Positions 34,363-46,227 of a stretch of DNA of 64,000 bases are shown here, piece after piece (position 1 is the first letter of the stretch; every line of letters starts with the position of its first letter). Location: NCBI GenBank assembly GCA_026018925.1, contig JAKSZU010000002.1, forward strand, positions 88,361,975 through 88,425,974, given 5' to 3'. Source of the DNA: Tupaia tana (lineage: Eukaryota > Chordata > Mammalia > Scandentia > Tupaiidae). The notes below the pieces were generated by a model that worked only from the letters and a program-made list of their open reading frames with translations, made no database searches and was not told where the DNA came from. The position numbers were made by a program, and so were the translations under genes.

Positions 34363-35759
34363 TTTTTTATTTTAGTAAAGCTCTAGTGATATCCAGTTGA
34401 GAGGTTGCCAGGGCTTCCTGGCCTGGAGCCTAGAAGCAGACTGTGAGTAATGAGGTAGGAGGGATTTACTATGGCTTCCTTGTTGGGAAGCTGGAGGAAG
34501 AGGAAGGAAGAGGAAGACACTGGGAAAAGAGACAAAGGAGCTGCTTAGGGAATCCTGGAGAGGGGGAGAAGACTAGGAGCTCCAAAAGGCTTCTGATAAG
34601 CAGATGGTCTTTTGAATGTTTATTTCATTCAAATCCAATTCCTAAGTCTTTTGAGGGCTGCTTGTCATTAAGTTTCCTAAGCACAGTGTTACTTTTTCCC
34701 AAATGTAGGCTATTTATCACCTTAAAAATTGCTGGTCTTGTTTGTAGAAAAGACTGAAGAGCAGCTGCCCAAGTGAACCACCTAATTTTCTCTGTGTGTG
34801 AGTATAGTCCACTAAATGACTGCTTTCCATTGAATCTCAGTAGTCACAGATATTGCTGCTTCATGATTTGTGAGGCAGATTAGCCACCAGAAGAATGAGT
34901 CTTTAATGGATGGATAAGACATAATTTCTTATCTCTAAAATCTGGCAGTGTTTTATTTCACTAATAATTTGCATTTTTGTCAGGGTATATCATCTTGTCT
35001 GTGGCCATAGCTCTGAAAAAAATGGCCGCTCTTTTTTGGTTCTGTCTAATGATCCTTCTCCTTCTTTTGTCAGTGTTGGCATATTCCAAGTCTGTGTCCA
35101 GACACACAGCAGAGTTCACTTCTCCTCCCCTTGTGGATACATACAAACACATCCTTTATGGGTTTGGATACTGCAAAGAAATTTTACATTTATACTCTCT
35201 CTCCAAAGTTTTGATGATTTTCAGTCTATAAAATAAACTTCCAAACGGATAAAAAGATGAAAAGCACAATAATTTTACTGGAAATGTGCACATAGTTGTC
35301 TAGCACATATGAGACGTGACCGAGGGCCAAGTGACAGGAGGTTTTATACTGTACAGAAGTGAAGAGGCTTAAAGACAAGCTATGCAAGGGTGAGGGGGGA
35401 GAGGCACTCTGTCCTCATTTTCTGGACCAGGTGTGAGGCCCCTGATCCAGTTCTCCCATGCCTTGAAAGGTAAGGCAGAGTTTAGAGAATTCCTGCTGTC
35501 ATCTTCTGCTTACTGTGATGTAGATTTCTTTCATAAAAAGGTTAGCTATTTTTATAAAGATAGTTCTATACCAGTAGCCCTTTGAATAATCATCTCAAAA
35601 TATGCCAAAAAAGTATATTTTGGGGGTGACATTTTGGTTTTCCTCAATACATAAGGAAGGCATTTTGATATTTTCTGTCATTTGAAAAGGTCTAAGAAAG
35701 TCCATCTCCACCCAAAATAGATCACCTAAGAGGACATTGGGAATTTTTTTGTGCTTATT
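34359..35759. other. Unassigned; possible old LTRs
   Basis: Purine-rich 34420-34560 and a stretch at about 35230-35690 ('GGAGGTTTTATACTGTACAG', 'AAAGTATATTTTGGGGGTGAC') have an LTR-like feel, but I cannot assign a family. Short frames around 34961-35236 show no domain. Confidence 0.3.
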
Positions 35760-36017
35760 ACTATTTTAAAATTTATTTTTTTCCTTATTCATGATAGGGC
35801 ACCTGTGCACCTGTGTGATAACAAGAGGAGAGAGAGAAGTGTACCCTTCACAGGTTCTGGTCACACCCTGTCCTCTTCTTCTAGTCCTCTAGCCCATCAG
35901 ATTTTGGGCACTTGCAATGGCCAATATGTTTCAACCTGGGAATCTGAAACACTGTTGTCATGTGAGATACAGCTTCCCTTGAGCAGTGCATTATTGCTGT
36001 TCCATGGAGCCAGTCCC
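35760..36017 (-). mobile_element. tSINE, class c, degraded
   Basis: Antisense: 'ATGATAGGGCACCTGTGCACC', then the body 'GATTTTGGGCACTTGC' and the head 'GTCATGTGAGATACAGC'. One of the most diverged copies. Confidence 0.7.
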
Positions 36018-36721
36018 TGAGCTCATTATTTTTAAAAATGAAATTATCTTTATTGAATTAATATTATAATCTCCTAATGCTTTAGCTGGGATTTTTTTTT
36101 ATCATATTGGTTTCAATTTGGCAAACACTTACCAGCAATATTTTGAATTATTTACTTTGTAGGATGTGAACATAAATAAAAATGCTATCCTTGTACTTGG
36201 ATATCTTCTAGACTACCAGACTGTGTATCTTTTAAAGGCAGATTGTCTACCTAGAATGGTAGAATTCATGAATAGCATTTATTCAATAAATGCATTAATA
36301 CACTATTCTAATAGATTCCTCACAGAAATATGTCTGATTAATGTAATAAATTACAAATACTATGATAATATTAGAAATATTTTGGCAAAGGAAAGAGACA
36401 GAGAGAAGTAATAGAAGCTTCATATAGGATGTTTCATTTAGCTTGATTACTGGATAGGATTTAGGGAACTCGTGAGAAAGCACTGTGGAAATTTCTGTTA
36501 AGATGAACAGTAAAGGCATAGACATAGGGATTTGTTTTGTTTTGCTTTTTTGTTTCGTTTTTAAAAGTGTAATCCTTTTTTGGGAAATTAGCTAGATCCT
36601 ACAGGAAGGATGTGAAAAATGAGGCTTCTTATCACGGATAGAGTCTTATGAGTGCCTTGTAATGAAACATGGACATTATCCCTAAAATAAGCAAAGGAGA
36701 GCTACTGAAAGATTTTAAGTA
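36018..36721. other. Unique AT-rich sequence
   Basis: A possible antisense L2 patch at 36125-36300 is too diverged to call. Confidence 0.35.
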
Positions 36722-36737
36722 AGGACATGACCATTAT

Positions 36738-37008
36738 TTTTATTTATTTATTTATTTATTTGGAGAGGTTTTTGCTATAGGGCGCGTGCGCTCGCCAGAC
36801 AGACAGAGACAGAGAGATAGAATGCAAGAAATCACCCCCCGGGGGGATGGCCATGCCGCAATCCCTTCTCCTCCATTCTCCTCTCGGGATCTTGGGCACG
36901 CACGCACACGCGCCCGGCGTGAGTTTTAAGCCACCGGGTCGGGGACGCGAACTGCGGTCGACTGCGTGGGAGTCCAGCGACATAGCCATTATGCTAACTG
37001 CTGGTCCC
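36738..37008 (-). mobile_element. tSINE, class a, CpG-rich
   Basis: Antisense copy that best keeps CpG sites ('GGGCGCGTGCGCTCGCC', 'GCACGCGCCCGGCGTG'), suggesting youth or closeness to the source. Flanks AGGACATGACCATTAT (36722-36737) and AGAACATGACCTTTAT (37009-37024), 14 of 16 identical. The tail is a (TTTA)n array. Confidence 0.95.
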
Positions 37009-37123
37009 AGAACATGACCTTTATGATAACATACTGAGATCATTAAGTACTCAATATTAGATAAATAAAACACAGAATGATTTGGGGGCAGAGAGGTCTT
37101 TTCTATAGCACTGAAGACAAGAC

Positions 37124-37374
37124 TGACCAGGCCCATGGCATTGTAATTAGGGGAGCCAGAGCCCACATGGCTGACCATGTAGATCAAATCTTAGCCCTGA
37201 TGACTTGGAAAACATGCTGGGTATATGCACATGTGTGCCCCAAATCCTGACAGGGTAGAGAAATGGAGGAGAAGGGATTGCCACATGGCCCTACTCCATT
37301 GGTTGATGCTTTCTCTCCTTTCCTCTCTTTGTCTCTCTCTGGCAAAGTGCCCACACCCTCTGTCATTAAAAAGA
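37124..37374 (+). mobile_element. tSINE, class c
   Basis: Sense copy: head 'GGCATTGTAATTAGGGGAGCC', body 'CCTGACAGGGTAGAGAAATGG', end 'ACCCTCTGTCATTAAAAAG'. Useful as a class c exemplar. Confidence 0.88.
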
Positions 37375-39123
37375 ATAAAGACAAAAATATATGTGTATAA
37401 AGATTGACCTAGTGCTCAGTGAATCTAAGAATAATGCTATGTAAAACTTGTCTCTGTGTACTCTCTGTACAAGAAGACATTTTTCTGCCAAATATATTAT
37501 ACTTCCTCACCAAAATCTAAGGCCCTTCTTTCTTGGTCCTCTGGTATTTTAATTTGCTAAAGCATTTGGTAAACACTTTCTGATTCTCCTATGAATAGTA
37601 TGAAGTGTCTTTGGTACAGGACTCCTGAGGTGACTGACTTTCTAACTGATGGGCTGAAGGGCTTGTGGAAGACTTGGGACCTGCCCAGGTAGAAGGACAT
37701 GGGCCTCAGTGGAGTAGTAGTAAAAAATCCACAGTTTATTTGTGTGAGAAAATAATTCAGTTGTAGCAGGTGTTCTTCAAATATAAAGCAAAAGTACTGC
37801 AAAAGAATCTGTGATTATATCTTAACTTTATTGTTAATCCTGGCACCCATGTCTTCTAAAAATCTCAGCTAAATGTTTTGAAATCCAGCCATATTGTCAA
37901 ACAATTGATTCTCACCCTTTACAAACCCTAAGTGGTGCCTAGGATTTGAGATACACCATTCTTACAGATTTTTTAATGATTGTCACATGATCTTTCCTTT
38001 GATTTCCCATGATGGAGACTTAGAAAGGGTTCCTTGTATAAATCAGGGTAATGCAAAATGTCCCCTTTAAAGGAGGCTGCTAAGCAGTACAAAGGATTGG
38101 ATTCAATGTTCTCTTTTTTTTCCAGATGGGTAATTGTTAGAGGGTTATTACACGTAGTTAAATGAAAAGGCAATTATGAGGAGACTATGGACAAATCTGC
38201 CTTCATTTGGATGTGAATGTTGGAGCATTCTCAGTATTTGTTGTGTGTTCCTGGTAATGGAATTCAACCCTTTATGTTTTGCTAAACTGTTCCTCAATAA
38301 TATATGATTATGCAGAGGCATAGGAATAAAACACATATTACAGAGTCAGTCTTTCTGCAGTTGTTTTCCTGTTGTAGCAAATTTAAAGTCTCTCTTACTT
38401 TATGTAACTACAATAAGAATGTGACTTTTGATTTAACATGTGCATCTGAGTGTTTTTTTTTAATTTTTGTTTTTGTTTGTCACTCAAATATAGAGGAATC
38501 AAACACAGGAATATCATTAAGATATCTTTAAATAAGTAAAAACTTATGGAAAAAATAATGGCAAATAATGTGTTCTTGTGTTTTTGTAATATTTTATATC
38601 ATTCTATCTGTGTGTTTTCAATTCAGTTAAAGTACTTTTAATACTGCTCTGCAATACATATCGTCCAGACTTGTGAGCCATTTCCAATAAAATCAATCTA
38701 TATAGGCTATTTACTAAGAATATTGAAAAGAATATCACCTTTATTTCTCTAAGAAATAGTTAATTTGTAGAAGCGATATTTAATTTATTTTTATGCACAA
38801 TTTATCTAGTTTGGCACCAAAATCTTCTCTGAGTAGGACAAGGTTTTGTCAACTGTTGCTGATCATTTTTATTCTTACACTATTTTTAAAATGTATTTGC
38901 AAAAAGGGAATACATTTTCAAATTAAAAAAAATTAATTACAAAAGGGAGAGTTACTGGTGTAATGAAGCTTATTTGCATGCCAGAAGGTTGAATATATAT
39001 TAGTAATTAATATTTATCTCACTTCAGTGAAACAGGCTTGAAATAGTAAAAGGATGCTTGCTTGATGAATAAAACAAAAAAGAGCAGCCTCGCTTAGCTC
39101 CTAAGCAGACTCTGCTTTAATAC
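37375..39123. other. Unique sequence, repeat-poor
   Basis: About 1.7 kb with no recognised repeat. Short frames are fortuitous. Confidence 0.45.
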
Positions 39124-39135
39124 TTACAGATACAG

Positions 39136-39405
39136 GGGCCAGCAAGTGGCATGGTGGTTAAGGTGCTAGACTCCCACATGGCTGACTACAGTTTGTGTCC
39201 CAGACCTGGTGGCTTAGAAATCATGGTGGGCGTGTTTTCATGAGTGCCCAAGATTCCAGGAAGAGAATGGAGGAGAAGGGATTGTGACATGGCCATCCCT
39301 TAGGAGGTGACTTCTGACTTTCCCTCTCACTGTCTTTGTCTCTTTCCAGCAAGTGCACACGTCTTATGGCAAAAGCCTAATAATAATAATAATAATAATA
39401 AATAG
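39136..39405 (+). mobile_element. tSINE, class b
   Basis: Sense copy beginning 'GGGGCCAGCAAGTGGCATGG', ending in an (AAT)n tail. Perfect 12-bp TSD TTACAGATACAG at 39124-39135 and 39406-39417. Confidence 0.95.
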
Positions 39406-39621
39406 TTACAGATACAGAAATGCATTAGGACCTGAATTTCAAAGCTAGTTCAAGAAATTGGCATTCAGACATAAAGGGCTTCATCAACAAATTTATGTTG
39501 AGGAACTGCTGTGAGTGCTATGGAACCATGAAGTGCTAAACAAAGTGGATATTTATGTTAATAATCTAAACTGTCAGAAGAAAACATGTAAATACTACAG
39601 TGGTTCAAAGGTGAGAAATGT

Positions 39622-39918
39622 TGGGGGACCAGCAGTTAGAGTAGTGGCTATGTCGCAGGACTCCCATGTAGTTGACTGCGGTCTATGTCGCTGGACTCCC
39701 ATGTAGTCGACTGCGGTTCACGTCCTGGACCCGGTGGCTTAAAACTCATGCCGGGCACGTGTGTGTGTGCCCAAGATCCTGAGAGGAGAATGGAGGAGAA
39801 GGGATTGCGGCATGGCCATCCCCCCGGGGGGTGATTTATCGCTTTCTGTCTCTCTGTCTCTCTCTGTCTGTCTGGCAAGCGCACGCACCCCATGGCAAAA
39901 ACCTCCAAAAAAAAAAAA
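39622..39918 (+). mobile_element. tSINE, class a, with a 35-bp internal duplication
   Basis: Sense copy. The head segment covering the anticodon-like loop is tandemly duplicated (39648-39682 and 39683-39717; copies differ at two positions). TSD AAAGGTGAGAAATGT at 39607-39621 and 39919-39933. Confidence 0.95.
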
Positions 39919-39933
39919 AAAGGTGAGAAATGT

Positions 39934-40428
39934 CACTATGAACTGCAAGGGGCAGGTGAGGTTTAGACCTTTTAAATTGGGTAAAATTTGGATTTGGATT
40001 GGAAGGAAAAGGCAAAGGCTTTTAAGTGAGTGAATGACAGGCCAGAGGGTGCCAGGCACTTACATGGGACATTTGTCCATTCAGAGATTTTGGAAGAAGA
40101 GAGCTAGGTGCCAGGATGCAAAATCAGACTCATATCTCTGTCCCTCTCTCTTTCTCCTCTCCACTTCCCTCTCATTCTTCTGCTTTCTTCTCAGACCCTC
40201 TCCACATTTCTACCACTCTTTTCTCTCCCTCTGTCTCCTTCTCCCTTCCCTATCCCTATCTCAGTTCTAGCTCTGTCTCTCAGAGAATTCCAATCTGTCT
40301 CCAAAGCTGAGACAGTTCCTTGGCTCAAAAGTTTGCTCTTTCCTCATAAACACAATTTGTTTTTTTCTGCTCTGAACTTTGTTTCTCATTCTGTTTTCTC
40401 CTCTTGGCATATTGTGCTCATTGCTGAA
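39934..40428. other. Unique, with a pyrimidine-rich tract
   Basis: A C/T-rich stretch at 40135-40290 gives spurious Ser/Leu-rich frames. No repeat family recognised. Confidence 0.4.
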
Positions 40429-40448
40429 GATTCTTGATGTATTACTTT

Positions 40449-40705
40449 TTTTAAATTTTTTTTTAGAGAGAGATATTTTTGCTATAGGGTGCATGTGCTT
40501 GCTAGAGAAACAGAGAGAGATAGGAAGTGAGAAATCACCCTCCGGGTGGGGAGGATGGCCATACTGTAATCCCTTCTCCTTTGTCCTCTCAGGATTTTGG
40601 GCATGCTTGCTTATGTCCCTGGTGTGGGTTTTAAATGCCTGGGTCAAAATACGGTTGACTAGGTGGGAGTCCAGTGACATAACCATTATGCCATCTGCTG
40701 GTCCT
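40449..40705 (-). mobile_element. tSINE, class b
   Basis: Antisense copy with TSD GATTCTTGATGTATTACTTT (40429-40448) against GATTCTTGATGTTTTACTTT (40706-40725), 19 of 20 identical. Confidence 0.93.
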
Positions 40706-40725
40706 GATTCTTGATGTTTTACTTT

Positions 40726-41129
40726 AAAGACAGCTCAGATGACACTGAAATTCTATACTTAGTCATATCTTTTTATACAACTTATTTAAAAATATTCTGC
40801 ATTGTGGTTTAGCATACACTACTGGACTTTTTCTCTAATCAATTGTGAGTCTTTTGGGATCAGTGACTATTATTTGTTGGTCTTTTTATTTTTTAATAAG
40901 TGAGTTGTTGGGAGGAGAGGAGAGAACATATATGGTAAAGTCATTAATTCTAGATTAAGCTATTTTAAAAGATTTTAGATGCTATGCCAGAGTTGGTGCA
41001 AAATCATTGCAAGATATTTTGTTGTTGTTTTTAAATAATCATTATTTAGATAACATAGTAATGGTAGCAGTTTAGGGCTACCTGGACATCTCTTTCAAGA
41101 CCATTATTTATGGATATTATTATTATTAT
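40726..41129. other. Unique AT-rich sequence
   Basis: Nothing recognised. Confidence 0.4.
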
Positions 41130-41290
41130 GTGCCACAGGTATAGTGAAAAGAACTTTAGAATGAAGATCGAAAGATTTCAGTTATAATCCCTCTTTCATT
41201 ACTACATGATTTTGGAAAAACAAATGTATCTTCCAGAGTTTTGAGTCGTACTGTCATTAACAAGAAAAATAAAAAGTATGGTATTGCTAG
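41130..41290 (+). mobile_element. MIR fragment
   Basis: Sense MIR order: 'TATAGTGAAAAGAACTTTAG', 'TCAGTTATAATCCCTCTTTC', 'ACATGATTTTGGAAAAAC'. Confidence 0.6.
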
Positions 41291-41790
41291 TTTAGATCAT
41301 TGATTTTTCTCTTTTAGATAGTCTAAAAGCTTCAATCCATATTATGCAATATAAATTTTGTTTCCCTTTCCTCTAAGGCAATGTAATTTGCAAATAATTT
41401 ATTAGTAGTGGAATTCTATGCTTCTACAATGTTAATATAGAACATAATAATTCTTCATATATACATTTTATGTTAAGGATTCCAGCATGTAAGTTTTTAT
41501 TTAAAGATTTATGCCAATAATTTTAAATTATACTATGTTGAGACAAGGGGAAAATGAGCAGGCAAAAAATGAAGCATATCATGTTTTCAAGTCTAGACAT
41601 CAGGACAATTTTAAGTACTTTAAACCTTTGGAAGAAAATAAGTCATTAGTTAAAAATATTGACTAAGGAGTAAAATAGTTTAACAAATAAATAGATGTGT
41701 ATATTTTGTTACTCTTGAGTTGAAAATTTTCCAGCAAGTGTGTTTTTTTTGAGTGTTTACATAGTGACTTCAGTAACATTAGTGTGTGTG
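41291..41790. other. Unique AT-rich sequence
   Basis: Nothing recognised. Confidence 0.4.
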
Positions 41791-41794
41791 TGTA

Positions 41795-42385
41795 GGAAAG
41801 TGTTAATTCAGTAAGCCAACCCTATAGCCTCCCTAGAAAGATCTGTCTTCAGGAATGACTATTGGAAGTTCCTGGGAGATGAGCCAATCCCTTGGAATAT
41901 TCTATCCCATAAGTACTTTCATGTGCTTGAGACCTTGGGTAAACACACCAATTCCACCAGATAGGTTATACTAACAGTGTGCTTTATGGTGAATATTGTT
42001 TTTGTAGGTCAGGGTTGAAGGAAGAGGGTGTTTGGGTTTGAAGGCTGTGTAGCTGAAGTCAGTCATATGAGTGCTGTATGCCCACATAACTGATCCTCAA
42101 TAAAAACCTTATACTTCAAGGCTTAGGTGAATTTCCCTGGTGGGCAGCACTTTGCATGTGTTTTCACATTGATGTTGGGAGAATTAAACATATTCATTTA
42201 ACCGTGAATATCAGGATACCTAGAAGCTTCTGTCTTGTTTCTCCCAGACTTCACCACTCACACTTTTCCCCTTTGGTGACTTTAATCTGCATCCTTTTGC
42301 TATAATGAACTGAAGCCATGAATATAACAGTTTTTCACACGAATCATTGAGCCTGCTGGCAATTTAGAAGTCCTTGAGACAGTAT
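41795..42385 (+). mobile_element. Old solo LTR, family not fixed
   Basis: Layout of a mammalian ERV LTR in sense: 'GAAGAGGGTGTTTGGGTTTG', 'GTGCTGTATGCCCACATAAC', an AATAAA at 42099-42104, then the R/U5-like 'TCCCTGGTGGGCAGCAC' and 'CCCTTTGGTGACTTTAATC'. No internal region alongside, so a solo LTR. Confidence 0.55.
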
Positions 42386-42799
42386 GGTTCAAGACATTTC
42401 TATCTTTTGATTAATAATACCACTCCAGAAATATTTTCTAAAATTCTTTTAAAGTCAAACAAGATTTGTATATTGAAAGTCTAATACTTATGTAAAGAAA
42501 ATAATAGAATTTACAAAAAGAATACTATTTATCTTTAAATCATACAGTTGGTTTATATCTATTACCAGTTTTTCACATTGATTACAGATAATTTGGAGTC
42601 AGGATTGAAGTGATTTTTTTTTCATTCACTGGTTCATTAGCACCATAACTATTGGAAAGAGAGCCTCAAAAGAAATACTCACATTACCTTAAAATCATGT
42701 TTATTTGGAAGACCCAATAAATGGCCGAATCTATGCCATATACTTTAAATACATTTAGTATTTCATTTTTAGTAAAATCAGGTTATATATTATAAATGT
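42386..42799. other. Unique AT-rich sequence
   Basis: Nothing recognised. Confidence 0.4.
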
Positions 42800-42905
42800 T
42801 GCTTTATATTTGGGAAAAATGGGCTTAGAAAGTTAAAGAAATTAGATTACCCTGGTCATGCAGCTAGAAGTGACAGAGTATTTGGACCAAGGTCTGTTAA
42901 AAATA
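42800..42905 (-). mobile_element. MIR fragment
   Basis: Antisense: 'AGAAAGTTAAAGAAATTAGATTACC' and 'CATGCAGCTAGAAGTGACAGAG', typical of MIR. Confidence 0.6.
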
Positions 42906-42943
42906 AAATTCATACTTGTTCTAATACTCCATAAATTCACCCA

Positions 42944-43127
42944 AGGTCAGCGAGTGGCATGGCGGTTAAGGCAACTGAATCCCATAGGGTCAACCACGCA
43001 GTTTTCAACCTGGCAGCTTGAAAAAGATGCCAAGCATATATTTGTTTGTGCCTAAACTCCCCAAAGGAGAGAGATGGAAGATGGAAGAGAAAGGATTGTG
43101 GCATGACCTTTCTCCATGGGGAGCACA

Positions 43128-43158
<31 letters not shown>

Positions 43159-43190
43159 GATCATATGCATCTTCTGGCAAAAATGTTTTA
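42944..43190 (+). mobile_element. tSINE, class c
   Basis: Sense copy: head 'AGTGGCATGGCGGTTAAGGC'. Its pyrimidine tract has expanded to a (CT)n array at 43130-43156. Confidence 0.88.
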
Positions 43191-43659
43191 AGAAGTTCTT
43201 AATGACTTATTACTTATTCTTTGTCCAGTAGTAGACAGATTAAGTAACTTGTACATCAACTTTGTTTTTTCCTTAAGTATTTAATAGAAATAACCAGTGA
43301 AGCTATCTGTGGCTAGAATCTTACTTAGATTTTCTTGCCCTTGTGTTTCAGTTTAGCTCCTATTGTCTCTTCAAGTTTACCTTTTCCCCTTCATAGTATT
43401 AATCTTCAGCTAAGCTTATTCAGTAAGGTATTTTTATCTTCACATCATTCATATTTTCTTTTATATTTTTTCTTCCTGTCTTATGGTTTTCATTTCTGTG
43501 CTGAAATTTCTTAAGTGCGTCTCATTTTGCCTTTCTGTCCTTACAAATATTTTTAAGGTCTTTGTTTATAGATTCCAGTATTGGTATTATTTAAAGATGT
43601 ATATCTCTTGTCAGATCAGAATTGAAATTACAATCAACACTTGTCTCTTTCTGTTCTTT
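43191..43659. other. Unassigned, possibly an old antisense L1
   Basis: 'ACCAGTGAAGCTATCTGTGG' near 43294 resembles antisense L1 RT text; too short for a firm call. Confidence 0.3.
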
Positions 43660-44246
43660 AAACAGACCGAGTTCTTTCCTCTCCCAGTCTTCACACACCC
43701 TGTACTTCTTGACTAGAATGCTCTTTGTCTACATTTTCACTTCCCTTCATTCAAGTTTTAGCTGAACTATTACTTTCTTGACCCATCTTGTCCAAAATAG
43801 TCTCATACTCACAGTGTTTATTTTTTTTAAGGTTTTTGCCATAGGGCATATGCGCTGTCCAGAGAGAAAGACAGTGAAAGGGAAAGTGAGAAATCACTCC
43901 ACAGGGCAAATGGCCATGCTGCAGTCTGTTCTCTCCCATTTTTCTGGGGTTTAAGGCATTCACGCATACATGCCTGGTTTGATCTTCAAGCTACCGGGTC
44001 TGGGTCCTGAACTGCAGTTAGCCATGTGTGAGTCCATCACCTTAACCACCATGCCACCTGCTGGCTCCTCATACCCACATTTTAATTTCCCTAATATTTT
44101 AATATTTGACCTCTTACTATTATCCCCTTCATTACCTGTCTCCCCAAGTGTTAGAAACCTGTTTGATCACCTTTGTATCCCTAAAATCTACAACATGCCT
44201 GGATCATCATGGCCACTCAAAAAAATATTTATTGAATGAAAGAAAA
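43660..44246 (+). mobile_element. L2 LINE 3' end, split by a tSINE
   Basis: Sense L2: 'GACTAGAATGCTCTTTGTC' and 'TTCAAGTTTTAGCTGAACTAT' before the insert, then 'CACCTTTGTATCCCTAAAATC' and the hallmark 'AATATTTATTGAATGAAAG' end. Confidence 0.8.
43816..44067 (-). mobile_element. tSINE, class b/c, inserted in L2
   Basis: Antisense copy with TSD CTCATACTCACAG (43802-43815) and CTCATACCCACAT (44068-44080). Confidence 0.92.
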
Positions 44247-44334
44247 GATTAAGAACTGAAGGAGTTTGAGAATGAAAGCCTCTCTTCACTCTTGACCCTC
44301 AAAAGTTGGGCAATTAGTATAAGAAAATCACTTT

Positions 44335-44465
44335 CAACATTCCATTTATTAATTCAGGAACTATTTATTGAGTCAATTACTGTTCTAGGTTAGAGTTCAT
44401 AATGTGCAAAAAATAACATTCTCCTTTGTAGAGAAAAATATTACTTATTTGTTTCCATACTCAAC
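44335..44465 (-). mobile_element. L2 LINE 3' end fragment
   Basis: Antisense 3' terminus: 'AACTATTTATTGAGTCAATTAC', 'TGTTCTAGGTTAGAG'. Confidence 0.5.
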
Positions 44466-44699
44466 AAGCTTCAACTAGATGGAATTAGATCTGTAAAAAA
44501 ATGATCTAAAATGTGTCCAAAGCGAATTCTTAACTGTGTAAGTATTGTATACACAAGAGTGACTTAGAGCATTACCACAGCAGCATTTGGTCTCATAGAT
44601 TAGATAACTAGTAAGTATTCACTTAACACCCACATGCCTCACAACAACTGGTGCGTAGTCCATGCCCCCTGACTAGGATTTCAATCATAGGACTTACTC

Positions 44700-45005
44700 A
44701 GACCAGTTGGAACACCAGAAAACCTGATGCAAGCAGAGATGTGAAATGTGCATGCACAATTGGCTGTGCCTTTTGTGTTTTTGCCAGCAACATGAGAGCT
44801 TACCACAAGTAGCTGCTTCTCCATCATCTGCAGACCATGTCTACAATGAGTACACAATAACCAGATCTCAGCCCAATGCACAGCAAGTCCAGCCCAGACA
44901 GAGCATCCTAGCAGAGACCAGCCTGCATTGCCAAACCTTGGACATTTGCAAATGTGTGAAAGAGGATAAATGATTGAGGGTTTAAGTCATTGGTTTTTTG
45001 GGGGG
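44700..45005 (+). mobile_element. MaLR-type LTR 3' part
   Basis: Sense: 'CAGCAAGTCCAGCCCAGAC', 'AGAGACCAGCCTGCATTGCC', then 'AAATGATTGAGGGTTTAAG' near the 3' end. Frames across it are chance. Confidence 0.5.
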
Positions 45006-45354
45006 AGATTTCCTATAATTTAAAGAATGTAAAAATCACCCAGATACTAGTACCAAAGCCCCATTGAAGTCCTGCGTTCAGGAAGTCAAATGTTTGTGTG
45101 ACCCTTGGTTCTATCTTATTAACTATTGCTAAAATTATTTAGGAAAACATCAGTCGTCATGTGAGTTAGTAAGGCAGAAAAAGTGGAGTTTTATGATATA
45201 GTTATACAAGAAAAGGAGCAAGTTCTCGCTTCAGTAGCTGTATTTACCTTGCAGTTTAAAGAACATTTTGCAGGTTATGAAAGAGCTTTGGGCTGGCTTT
45301 GGTATTCATCTCCTGTGCTAACTCATGCAACCTTAGAAAAATACTGGGAGAAAA
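45006..45354. other. Unique sequence
   Basis: Nothing recognised. Confidence 0.4.
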
Positions 45355-45600
45355 TGATAATGATTCATATTTATTGAGCAATTGTGACAGGCACAATTGA
45401 GTTGATCATTCGTTTTGGACTCTGCAAAGATTTGAGATGAGATGTCTTATTCCCATTTTATAGATTAGAAAAGTATGAATCACTTCAGTCATTTGCCCAA
45501 GGTCACAAAGAACAACAATGCATAGCTGAGATTCCACCCAGGCAGCATGGCTCTGGGATCCACCAACTTAGCCACAAGGCAACACGGGAGTATTTCTGGG
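45355..45600 (-). mobile_element. MIR, nearly full length
   Basis: Best MIR here, antisense: 'ATATTTATTGAGCAATTGTG', 'CCCATTTTATAGATTAGAAAAG', 'TTTGCCCAAGGTCACAAAG', 'GCTGAGATTCCACCCAGGC'. Confidence 0.85.
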
Positions 45601-45914
45601 CTGTGACTCATACATAACTCACATCTGACTGACATAGGAACATCTGGCCTCTCAGTACTATTTCGTTCAAAATTCCAAAAAGTTCAAAATCGACTTCAAA
45701 TACTGCAGTTTTGCAACTCTGGTTTGTTGAGTGCAGGTGATTCTGTCCCTTCATGCTGATCCTTGTGGACTGCCTGCTTGGGCTTCCACCCATGGAGATA
45801 GAGCAGGCAGCAGAACATGTCAGATGAGGCGGTGAGAACCTGAGGGGTGCAGGACAAGAAAAGCATGGGGGCAAGACCACGGAAAAGCTGATAACCTTAT
45901 CCTGGTAGCTGATT
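45601..45914. other. Unique sequence
   Basis: No recognised repeat. A 90-codon minus-strand frame (45608-45880) has no domain. Confidence 0.35.
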
Positions 45915-45930
45915 AAGAAATGTTGGTTTA

Positions 45931-46182
45931 GGGATCAGCAGATGACATAATGGCTATGTCACTGGACTCCCATGTGATCGACCACAGTTTGAGTCCCGAA
46001 CCCAGTGGTTTGAAACTCATGCTGGTGCATGTGCATGTGTGCCCAAAATCCTGAGAGGAGAATGGAGAAGGGATTGCAGCGTGGCCATCTCTGCTGGGAG
46101 TGGGGGTGACTTCTCACTTTCTGTCTCTCTGTCTTTCAGGTGAGCACACATGTCCTATAGGAAAAATCTGTCTAAAAAAAGA
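45931..46182 (+). mobile_element. tSINE, class a/b
   Basis: Sense copy, TSD AAGAAATGTTGGTTT at 45915-45929 and 46183-46197. Left arm of an inverted SINE pair. Confidence 0.94.
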
Positions 46183-46227
46183 AAGAAATGTTGGTTTTAA
46201 GACAGGGAGGTAGTGTTGTTATATTTT

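Noticed and set aside
36738..37008. CpG island or promoter at the CpG-rich patch
   Set aside because: The CpGs are confined to one SINE copy and end exactly at its TSDs.
40108..40437. Ser/Leu-rich frames near 40.1-40.4 kb
   Set aside because: They come from a long pyrimidine-rich tract with no domain.
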